From Planctomycetaceae bacterium (GTDB lineage Bacteria > Planctomycetota > Planctomycetia > Pirellulales > Pirellulaceae), in the NCBI GenBank assembly GCA_005773145.1, contig SXHS01000150.1:1-10858 (forward strand): a stretch of DNA of 10,858 nucleotides, read 5' to 3'. Made by a program: the position numbers and the translations under genes. Shown piece by piece: positions 1-5,676 of the stretch. The stretch's first letter is position 1. Each line of letters starts with the position of its first letter. The notes under the pieces are model-generated. The model searched no databases. It was not told the DNA's origin and saw only the letters and a program-made list of their open reading frames with translations.

Positions 1-508
1 CGAAGGCGCGCAAATGATTGCGACGCCAGGTACATTTCAGCACCATCCGCAACACATAGAGAATCATTTCCACTTCGGGCGCGGGAGTCGGCAACGGCGT
101 GTCGTGTTGCGCGGAAGCGACGACCGCTGATTCCACCGGAAGATGGAAATTTTTAGTTAAGTCATGCCCCACCACCAGTCGCAGGTGCAGGTGGACATGC
201 ACCATCTGCCCCGTGTCACCATCCAGCCCAAAGTAGTGCGTGATCCCCGGAATGGGAACAGTTCGCTGTCGGTACGCTTGGCGAAAACCGAGTTGACATA
301 GCACGCTGAGGGCCGCACCGGCCGAAGCCCGGTCGACAAGCAAATCCAGGTCATCGATGCCAGCCAAGGCACGCGAGAGATGAATATTGCTTTTCCAATG
401 AACGTAGGCGATGCCGTGTTGCTGGAACTGGTCCGCTAGCTCATCGATCAGTCTCAGGGTTTGCGGGGCGCTGACGTCGTGACGTACGTCGTGTGTGAGA
501 CGAATCAT
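1..508 (-). CDS. Nucleotidyltransferase-like protein, 3' part cut off by window edge
   Basis: An open frame of 169 codons runs from an ATG at 508 leftwards off the window without a stop, so the C-terminus is missing. The start is supported by a strong GAGGAG Shine-Dalgarno sequence 5 bases upstream. The protein has an HWKSN motif (residues 37-41), then an acidic stretch DDLDLLVD (52-59), a GF turn near 74 and a histidine-rich strand VHVHLHLRL (103-111). A Lys-Ser segment followed by DLD resembles the active site of the nucleotidyltransferase (MNT/Pol beta-like) fold, in which the carboxylates bind metal and NTP. From memory, proteins with this HWKSN...DLDLLV signature occur near polysaccharide-biosynthesis genes in planctomycetes and other bacteria, sometimes joined to a kinase-like domain; I could not check this. 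The substrate is unknown. It is divergent from the FIST gene. The reading frame is sure, the fold assignment moderate. Confidence 0.72.
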   Translation of the reverse strand, partial: MIRLTHDVRHDVSAPQTLRLIDELADQFQQHGIAYVHWKSNIHLSRALAGIDDLDLLVDRASAGAALSVLCQLGFRQAYRQRTVPIPGITHYFGLDGDTGQMVHVHLHLRLVVGHDLTKNFHLPVESAVVASAQHDTPLPTPAPEVEMILYVLRMVLKCTWRRNHLRAF

Positions 509-801
509 CAGGGCTCCTCGATTTGCAAGTCACATGAGTCGCTGGCAATCACCGATCAGAGGGCCGAAAACGAACGCATGCAGGACACGGCCAGAAGGGT
601 TCGCGAGCGGAGTGGCTCAGGCAGCACCCTTTGTATGCCCAACTGCAGCCAATTGATCGGCTTGCGGCGCGGAAAACTTGATGCGATCGACGTATTCGGT
701 AGGGAACCGAGGCCTATGGAGCGTTGTGGGATGGCGTGCTACCGTGGTACAGCGTGCATGACCCTATCACTGCCTACAGGCCCCGACAGAGGGATCGTCC
801 G
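509..801. other. Divergent intergenic region between nucleotidyltransferase-like and FIST genes
   Basis: These 293 bases separate two divergently transcribed genes and must hold the start signals for at least one of them. I found no convincing -35/-10 pair, operator or RNA. An open frame crosses the region and continues over the FIST start in another phase, but it has no recognisable product and is taken as chance. A short, bulged inverted repeat near 738-753 is too weak to call. Confidence 0.4.
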
Positions 802-2016
802 ATGTCCGACGCCGTTGACCCAGTTCCACAATTCGCGGCTGCGCTTAGTACTCGCGAGGATGCCGCCTCGGCGGTGGCCGAGGTGTGCCAGCAGCTCACC
901 GCTCAGCTATCACGCAAGCCGCACTTGGTGATATGGTTTGCATCGCAGCATCACGCTGGGCAGCTGGCGACGATTGCGAGCCAGTGCTGCGACCGGTTGG
1001 GTACGGACGCGGTATTGGGGTGTACGGCTGAGTCCATTGTGGGGGGGAGTCAGGAAATTGAGAATGCGGCGGCCCTATCGATGTGGGGGGCCGTCTTGCC
1101 CGATTCGAAGGTTCTCCCCATGCACTTGGAACTGGAGCGATCGACCGAGGGGGGGGCCATTGTCGGCTGGCCGGCCGGGCTCGAACCGCAATGGCCGCAA
1201 GATGCGTCCCTTGTGTTGCTGGGAGAACCCTACTCGTTTCCCGCCGATGCGTTATTGGAACGCTTGAACGAAGATCGTCCGGGCGTGCCGGTGGTGGGTG
1301 GGATGGCAAGCGGGGGTGATGGACCCGGCGAGAATCGACTCGCTATCGGACGCGAGGTACATAGTTCGGGTGCCGTCGCCGTGCTGCTCTCCGGTGGCGT
1401 ACGCGTGCAGACGGTGGTCTCGCAAGGTTGCCGGCCCATCGGTCGGCATTTTGTGATCACCAAATCCGAACGCAACGTGATTTACGAATTGGGGGGGAAG
1501 CCGGCCCTCTTGCAACTCAAGGAGCTTTTCGACTCCTTGCCCAATCGTGAACAGCAACTCGTGCAACATGGATTGCATGTGGGCCGAGTGGTCAACGAGT
1601 ACCAGAGTCAGTTTCAGCACGGCGATTTTCTCGTTCGCAACGTGATCGGAATTGATCCGGACCAGGGGTCGATCGCGATCGGCGATTACGTCCGTCCGGG
1701 TCAAACCGTGCAATTTCACGTGCGAGACGCTGAGACGGCGGATGAGGACTTGCGGATGTTGCTGCAGCAATCCGCGCCGGGACCCGGCCAAGGTCACGTT
1801 CCCTCCGGTGCCCTGCTTTTTACCTGCAACGGGCGCGGGACTCGATTGTTCGGCACGCCGCACCATGACGTTCAGGCTCTGCAATCGATTTGGTCGGGGG
1901 TGCCGGTGGCTGGATTTTTCGCACAAGGTGAATTCGGGCCGGTTGCCGGACAGAACTTTGTCCATGGGTTCACCGCTAGCGTGGCGATATTTACCGCGCG
2001 GCCCCAAACGGCTTAA
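802..2016 (+). CDS. Stand-alone FIST-domain sensory protein
   Basis: This encodes 404 residues with a FIST_N domain followed by FIST_C. FIST domains are predicted small-ligand sensors, usually fused to or encoded near signal-transduction proteins. FIST_N is seen in LVIWFAS (42-48), the GCTAESIVGG turn (73-82) and VPVVGGMASGG (162-172). FIST_C is seen in YELGGKPAL (228-236), ALLFTCNGRG (337-346) and the diagnostic GFFAQGEFGPV (about 371-381), followed by a NFVHGFTA stretch. There is no signal peptide or membrane segment, so it is probably cytoplasmic. The ATG at 802 was chosen because homology to FIST proteins begins soon after it and AGAGGGA lies 8 bases upstream; an in-frame ATG at 724 would add 26 residues with no family character. 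No kinase, cyclase or chemotaxis domain is attached, so its output partner is unknown. It contains three long G runs (1041-1047, 1149-1156, 1491-1497). Confidence 0.9.
   Translation: MSDAVDPVPQFAAALSTREDAASAVAEVCQQLTAQLSRKPHLVIWFASQHHAGQLATIASQCCDRLGTDAVLGCTAESIVGGSQEIENAAALSMWGAVLPDSKVLPMHLELERSTEGGAIVGWPAGLEPQWPQDASLVLLGEPYSFPADALLERLNEDRPGVPVVGGMASGGDGPGENRLAIGREVHSSGAVAVLLSGGVRVQTVVSQGCRPIGRHFVITKSERNVIYELGGKPALLQLKELFDSLPNREQQLVQHGLHVGRVVNEYQSQFQHGDFLVRNVIGIDPDQGSIAIGDYVRPGQTVQFHVRDAETADEDLRMLLQQSAPGPGQGHVPSGALLFTCNGRGTRLFGTPHHDVQALQSIWSGVPVAGFFAQGEFGPVAGQNFVHGFTASVAIFTARPQTA
1149..1156 (+). repeat. G8 homopolymer inside the FIST gene
   Basis: Eight consecutive G residues span a Glu-Gly-Gly-Ala stretch of the FIST protein. 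Two G7 runs lie at 1041-1047 and 1491-1497 in the same gene. Runs of this length can be prone to slippage; whether they vary here cannot be seen from one sequence. Confidence 0.6.
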
Positions 2017-2031
2017 GACGGCCCATCACAC

Positions 2032-2457
2032 TCAAGCGTCGTAGACAAAGCGAAAGTCGACCTGAATATCGGGATGCAGGCTGGCGTGGACCGGACAATG
2101 GTGGGCGGCTGCTTCGAGCTTCACGCGGTCCGCTGATGAAAGTTGGCGGGCTTGTTCCGTGGGGATGCGAATCGTAATCGGCAGTCGGCCGATGCGCCGG
2201 ACGGGTGCGGTGATCATTTCTTTCGTCACCTGTGCGGTCGCACCGGAAAGGTCCCATTGATGACGTGCCGCCACGATGCCCATGATGGTCAGGACACACG
2301 CCCCCAGAGCCGAGGCTAGCAGATCGGTTGGGGAGAAGCTTTCGCCACGCCCATGATTGTCCAGTGGAGCGTCGGTGGTCAGGGTCCGGCCTGAGGGGCC
2401 GTGCTTGGCCACGCAGCGTAGCTCGCCCTGATATTCGACATCGATCGTCACGGACAT
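2032..2457 (-). CDS. OsmC-family peroxiredoxin-like protein
   Basis: This encodes 141 residues, the usual length for the OsmC/Ohr superfamily, whose members reduce organic hydroperoxides with a pair of conserved cysteines; some members have other or unknown substrates. The two family cysteines are present: Cys54 in LGACVLTIM, at the start of the central helix, and Cys121 in HHCPVHASL. The ESFSPTDLLASALGAC approach to the first cysteine is typical. The HHCPVH second-cysteine motif looks more like the OsmC/YhfA-type branch than Ohr, but I would not assign a subfamily. The ATG at 2457 gives the expected family N-terminus, with a weak CTGGAG about 11 bases upstream. It is convergent with the FIST gene, with 15 bases between the two stop codons and no T-tract terminator visible there. 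It is probably a cytoplasmic antioxidant enzyme. Confidence 0.92.
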   Translation of the reverse strand: MSVTIDVEYQGELRCVAKHGPSGRTLTTDAPLDNHGRGESFSPTDLLASALGACVLTIMGIVAARHQWDLSGATAQVTKEMITAPVRRIGRLPITIRIPTEQARQLSSADRVKLEAAAHHCPVHASLHPDIQVDFRFVYDA

Positions 2458-2827
2458 GATGGAGCGCTCCAGCGAAAGGCAGAAGGCAACGGACAGGCAG
2501 AACGCCTTTCAATAGCCCATCGCCATGAGCCATGTCAAGACTTCAGTCTGATGGGCGGACGGTCGCTGGTGGGTTGCGCGAACCGGACCGCGCGGAGCGG
2601 CGCAAGACGCTGGCGCTGCTGGCGCGATCGACTGAGGATTGGCCTTGTTCGGATTGTCGGGCATGGCTACTATCCCCGCCGCTTGTCTTCCGCCGGCTGC
2701 CGGCGTTGCGCGGTCTCCGGTGGTTCACAGTTGGGGCAGGTACGGTGTCGTTAGATGTTGTGTCGAGCCGTTTGGCGGCCAAGGCCGCGGAACTTTTTGA
2801 TTTGATGGCGGTTAGCCTACCTTGACC
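2458..2827. other. 370-base divergent region, no convincing gene
   Basis: This lies between the minus-strand OsmC gene and the plus-strand OmpA-like lipoprotein gene and presumably holds promoters for both. I see no clear -35/-10 pair. A short inverted repeat, CGCCG/CGGCG, is at 2691-2695 and 2701-2705. A 97-codon plus-strand frame (2532-2825) with GC-rich third positions in its first half ends 2 bases before the lipoprotein ATG. Its product, which includes a CSDC pair, matches nothing I recognise, and its start has no Shine-Dalgarno sequence. It may be chance or a small unknown gene; I rate it under 0.2 as real. Confidence 0.5.
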
Positions 2828-3910
2828 ATGGATGGGACACGGGTTATTCCCCGTTATGCCAAACGATGTGGTGGGGTCATCCTCGCGATGATCGCCGCGA
2901 CCGGCTGCCAAAATGGTAGCTCCGGCGGTGTTCGGCTGCCGTGGCAAAACACGCCCGCCGCGACGGCTGCCGCCGATGCGCCCAATCCCAATACGGGCTC
3001 CAATGCCCTGGCGGACTTGGCGCGACGTCAAGAACAGCAAACGCAATTGGCCGAGGAGCAACGGCGCCAATTGGCGCAACTCAATCAACTGTACCAGCAG
3101 AGCCAACAGGCTCAGGCCACGCAACAGTCTCTGCGTAGTGCCGATGTCGATCGATTGCAGCAGGAATTACAGCAACAGACCATGTTGGCACAGCAGCGGC
3201 AGGAAGAGGTCCAGCGATATGAGGATGTGCGACGCCGGTCGATGGAACTGGATTCCAACAATCAGGATCTGCACGCGCAATTGGCGAAATCCCAACAACA
3301 AATCCGCCTGTTGGAGGATCAATCGAAGTTATTGCGTGATCGATTAAGCGAATCGGCCACGCAATTGGCGGGCGTCATGCAGCAGAGTCAAACCTCCGAA
3401 CAACGCGTGGAAGCGCTACAAGCTGCCGTGCGACGGCGGGGCTCCGCCTCGATCTCAGCGAACTCCAGTCTGACGCGCGATCTGACCGCGATCACAATAG
3501 CGGGTGTGCCGGTTCGACAGGATGGTGATGTCGTGCGCATCGAAATCGCATCGGATCAGTTGTTCCTGCCGCAGTCGGCGTCGCTGCACCCGAACGCCAA
3601 CGCATTGTTACAGAGAGTGGCCGATGCCCTGCAGTCCAGCTACGGTCGGCAACTGATCGGCGTCGAGGCCCACACGGACAATCAGCCGGTGGACGGAACG
3701 GCCTGGCGCAGCACGCATCAATTGTCGGCGGCACAGGCGATGGCCGTGTTTGATCAATTGACGCAACAAGCACGCTTTTCACCTCAGCAACTCTTCGTGC
3801 TGGGGCATGGCCCCAATCACCCGCTGGCCGCCAACACGACTCCGGACGGTCAAGCCCGCAATCGACGCGTCGAGATCGTTGTCTATCCTGAGACGCTGGA
3901 CCAGCGTTGA
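2828..3910 (+). CDS. OmpA/MotB-domain lipoprotein with Gln-rich coiled coil
   Basis: This encodes 360 residues from the ATG at 2828; a TTG at 2822 would add two, and an in-frame stop lies just upstream. A basic N-terminus and hydrophobic stretch (GGVILAMIAA) end in ATGC, with Cys27 as the likely lipidated residue, although Ala at -3 makes the lipobox atypical. A low-complexity Ala/Asn/Pro linker follows. A long Gln- and Glu-rich heptad region (about 60-205) should form a coiled-coil rod. The C-terminal OmpA/MotB domain (about 215-355) shows FLPQSASLHP (246-255), AHTDNQP (281-287), LSAAQAMAV (299-307) and the family signature NRRVEI (345-350). Such domains bind peptidoglycan, so the protein probably links an outer or cell-envelope membrane to the wall. 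The Arg usual in LSxxRA is Gln303 here, while Asp284 is kept. The spacing (19 residues) is MotB-like, but no flagellar stator gene is nearby. There is no strong Shine-Dalgarno site. Confidence 0.88.
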   Translation: MDGTRVIPRYAKRCGGVILAMIAATGCQNGSSGGVRLPWQNTPAATAAADAPNPNTGSNALADLARRQEQQTQLAEEQRRQLAQLNQLYQQSQQAQATQQSLRSADVDRLQQELQQQTMLAQQRQEEVQRYEDVRRRSMELDSNNQDLHAQLAKSQQQIRLLEDQSKLLRDRLSESATQLAGVMQQSQTSEQRVEALQAAVRRRGSASISANSSLTRDLTAITIAGVPVRQDGDVVRIEIASDQLFLPQSASLHPNANALLQRVADALQSSYGRQLIGVEAHTDNQPVDGTAWRSTHQLSAAQAMAVFDQLTQQARFSPQQLFVLGHGPNHPLAANTTPDGQARNRRVEIVVYPETLDQR

Positions 3911-4021
3911 GGCCCGCAGCAGCTTCTCGGCTTCACACGGCTTGTCCCGCGACCTTCGTGCGTTTGGCCTTGTCTCGGCATGTTGGCGGAAATTAGTCTT
4001 GAGAGCGGAGACGCGGGGACC

Positions 4022-4050
4022 CACACGCCGGTTGGATGTTGCGGCGTGTG
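4022..4050 (+). promoter_or_regulatory. Hairpin upstream of hisH
   Basis: A perfect 9-bp inverted repeat (CACACGCCG and CGGCGTGTG) with an 11-base loop ends 43 bases before the hisH start. No T tract follows, so it is not a standard intrinsic terminator. It could be a leader structure, an operator or the 3' end of the preceding transcript. No His-codon-rich leader peptide is visible. Confidence 0.4.
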
Positions 4051-4093
4051 CCTGTTGCGTCCCGGTGAACCTGCCCCCCGATGGAGTGCCCGC

Positions 4094-4711
4094 ATGATTA
4101 CCATTGTCGATTACCAGATGGGCAATTTGCGCAGCGTGCAGAAAGCCTTCGAGCGGGTGGGGCAGGCGGCTTGCATTTCCAGCGATCCGGGGGAGATAGC
4201 CGCTGCTGAAAAACTCGTTCTGCCCGGAGTGGGCGCGTTTGGCGACGCCATGGATGAATTGCGCCGTCGACAATTGGTCGATCCCATTCGGGCTTTCATC
4301 GACAGTGGCCGACCCTTTCTGGGCATCTGCCTGGGCTTGCAGTTGCTGTTCGAGGTCGGACACGAGGGGGGCGAGCACGAGGGATTGGGGGTGCTCCCGG
4401 GCGAAGTCGTGCGTTTCGAGTTGCCACGCGATTTCAAAGTGCCCCACATGGGCTGGAATACGGTGCGAATCGTCCGACCGACACCCCTGCTGGAATCGAC
4501 TCCCGACGCGACGTACTTCTATTTCGTGCACTCCTACTATGTCGTGCCCAAACAGCCCGAGGTGGTGGTGTTGCAAGCGGACTATCCCGATCCGTTCTGT
4601 GCGATGATCGCACGCGACAATCTCTACGCGACCCAGTTTCATCCCGAGAAGAGCCAAGCTGCCGGACAGACCCTGTTGAGGCATTTTGCCGCATTGCCTC
4701 CACGATTCTGA
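4094..4711 (+). CDS. hisH: Imidazole glycerol phosphate synthase, glutaminase subunit HisH
   Basis: HisH hydrolyses glutamine and channels ammonia to HisF, which converts PRFAR to imidazole glycerol phosphate and AICAR in histidine synthesis, in the cytoplasm. The 205-residue length fits the family. It is a class I glutamine amidotransferase: oxyanion loop LPGVGAFGDAM (43-53), nucleophile elbow GICLGLQLL with Cys79, and catalytic His183 and Glu185 in QFHPEKS. The HMGWN (118-122) and FVHSYY (144-149) motifs are typical of HisH. The ATG at 4094 was chosen because MITIVDYQMGN is the family N-terminus and GGAG lies 7 bases upstream; an in-frame ATG at 3980 would add 38 unrelated residues. hisA follows on the same strand 147 bases later. 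The hisF gene whose product it needs must lie elsewhere. All catalytic residues are intact. Confidence 0.97.
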   Translation: MITIVDYQMGNLRSVQKAFERVGQAACISSDPGEIAAAEKLVLPGVGAFGDAMDELRRRQLVDPIRAFIDSGRPFLGICLGLQLLFEVGHEGGEHEGLGVLPGEVVRFELPRDFKVPHMGWNTVRIVRPTPLLESTPDATYFYFVHSYYVVPKQPEVVVLQADYPDPFCAMIARDNLYATQFHPEKSQAAGQTLLRHFAALPPRF

Positions 4712-4858
4712 TCCGTCCCGCGAACCGATGTCGCCTGGCTTTACGATGTCATCAGATGTCGATTGCCCGCCCTTGCCAGTGATGGCGTCGTCTGGCATAT
4801 TGCGAATCAGGGTGCTTGCCCCGGGGACTTTCTTCTTTTCAGGTTTGAGGCGGCGGAC

Positions 4859-5581
4859 ATGCGGATTTGGCCGGCGATCGATCTTCGCGGTGGGAAATGT
4901 GTCCGGCTGCAGCAGGGGGACTACCAGCGCGAGACGGTGTTTGGCGATGATCCGATCGAGGTCGCTCGGCGCTGGGTGGACGCGGGGGCCGAGTGTCTGC
5001 ATTTAGTGGACTTAGATGCGGCCCGCGACGGTAGTGACGCCAATCATGAGGTGGTCGCGCGCATCGCTGCCGCTGCCGGCGTCCCTTGCCAGTTGGGGGG
5101 GGGCGTGCGCGACGAGCAACGGGTAGTCACGCTCCTGGAGCGAGGTGTCAACCGTCTGGTGGTCGGCACGCGAGCGTTACGCGATCCCGATTGGTTTCGC
5201 GACCTATGTCGCCGCTATCCGCAACGCCTCGTGTTGGGCATTGATGCCCGCGAGGGGCGCGTGGCCACGGATGGCTGGCTGCAGACGAGTCATGTGTTGG
5301 CCACCGAACTGGCGGCCCAATGGTCCCAGGCGGATTTGGCGGCCATCGTCTACACGGATATCGCCTGTGACGGCATGTTGGCTGGACCCAACCTGTCGGG
5401 CTTGACGGAAATGCAGCGTGCCACGCCCGTACCATTGATCGCATCGGGGGGTGTGACGACAATCGACGATGTAAGGGCGGTTGGCCAATTAGGCCTCTCG
5501 GGGTGCATCATTGGGCGCGCCTTGTATGAGGGAAGGCTGGAACTGAGCGCGGCGATCGAGGCCGCTCGGGGAGCATCGTAG
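4859..5581 (+). CDS. hisA: ProFAR isomerase HisA
   Basis: HisA opens the ribose ring of ProFAR to give PRFAR, the substrate of HisH-HisF. The 240 residues form a TIM barrel typical of the family. The N-terminus MRIWPAIDLRGG carries catalytic Asp8. The second acid is Asp129 in LGIDAREG. Phosphate-binding loops are seen in QLGGGVRD (78-85), VVGTRAL and IASGGVTTIDD. The TDIACDGM segment (166-173) is also conserved. The ATG at 4859 was chosen by family N-terminus; an in-frame start at 4763 would add 32 residues with no likeness to HisA. GAGG and GGCGG lie just upstream. The preceding 147-base gap after hisH is wide for one operon, but no terminator is visible, so co-transcription is possible. A run of nine G encodes the Gly-Gly-Gly of the first phosphate loop. 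In some actinobacteria this fold is shared with TrpF as PriA, but nothing here calls for that. Confidence 0.96.
   Translation: MRIWPAIDLRGGKCVRLQQGDYQRETVFGDDPIEVARRWVDAGAECLHLVDLDAARDGSDANHEVVARIAAAAGVPCQLGGGVRDEQRVVTLLERGVNRLVVGTRALRDPDWFRDLCRRYPQRLVLGIDAREGRVATDGWLQTSHVLATELAAQWSQADLAAIVYTDIACDGMLAGPNLSGLTEMQRATPVPLIASGGVTTIDDVRAVGQLGLSGCIIGRALYEGRLELSAAIEAARGAS
5095..5103 (+). repeat. G9 homopolymer inside hisA
   Basis: Nine consecutive G residues span Leu79 to Gly82 of HisA, coding the conserved phosphate-loop glycines. It is the longest single-base run I noticed in the window. A slip of one base would truncate HisA in the active barrel. Confidence 0.7.
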
Positions 5582-5621
5582 CGGGCCGAGCGGCGCGAAT
5601 GAAAGCATGTCATGGTGATGA

Positions 5622-5642
5622 ATGAGGGCTATCCTCCCTCAT
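5622..5642 (+). repeat. Small hairpin between hisA and the EF-G paralogue
   Basis: ATGAGGG and CCCTCAT form a perfect 7-bp stem around a 7-base loop, ending 34 bases before the EF-G start. No T tract follows. It may be chance, or a weak leader or terminator structure. Confidence 0.25.
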
Positions 5643-5676
5643 GTGAGCTGATCCACTTCTTGAAAGGGAACTGCAC

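Noticed and set aside
481..490. 10-bp palindrome GACGTACGTC with a nearby GACGTCGT repeat
   Set aside because: It lies inside the start of the nucleotidyltransferase-like gene and codes a repeated HDV/HDVR; it is more likely coding coincidence than an operator.
461..931. Plus-strand open frame of 156 codons
   Set aside because: It crosses the FIST start in another phase, has no Shine-Dalgarno site and gives a Cys/Arg/Pro-rich product with no family features.
1252..2007. Minus-strand open frame of 251 codons across the FIST gene
   Set aside because: It is antisense to a well-supported FIST gene; its length is explained by high GC and scarce stops.
2017..2031. Bidirectional terminator between the convergent FIST and OsmC genes
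   Set aside because: The 15-base gap holds no hairpin or T/A tract that I can see.
1991..2533. Minus-strand frame overlapping the OsmC gene
   Set aside because: It overlaps the OsmC gene almost wholly in another phase; the OsmC frame has both catalytic cysteines and the family length.
3779..5002. Minus-strand open frame of 407 codons across hisH and the lipoprotein end
   Set aside because: It is antisense to hisH, whose catalytic triad is intact, and its product has no recognisable domain.
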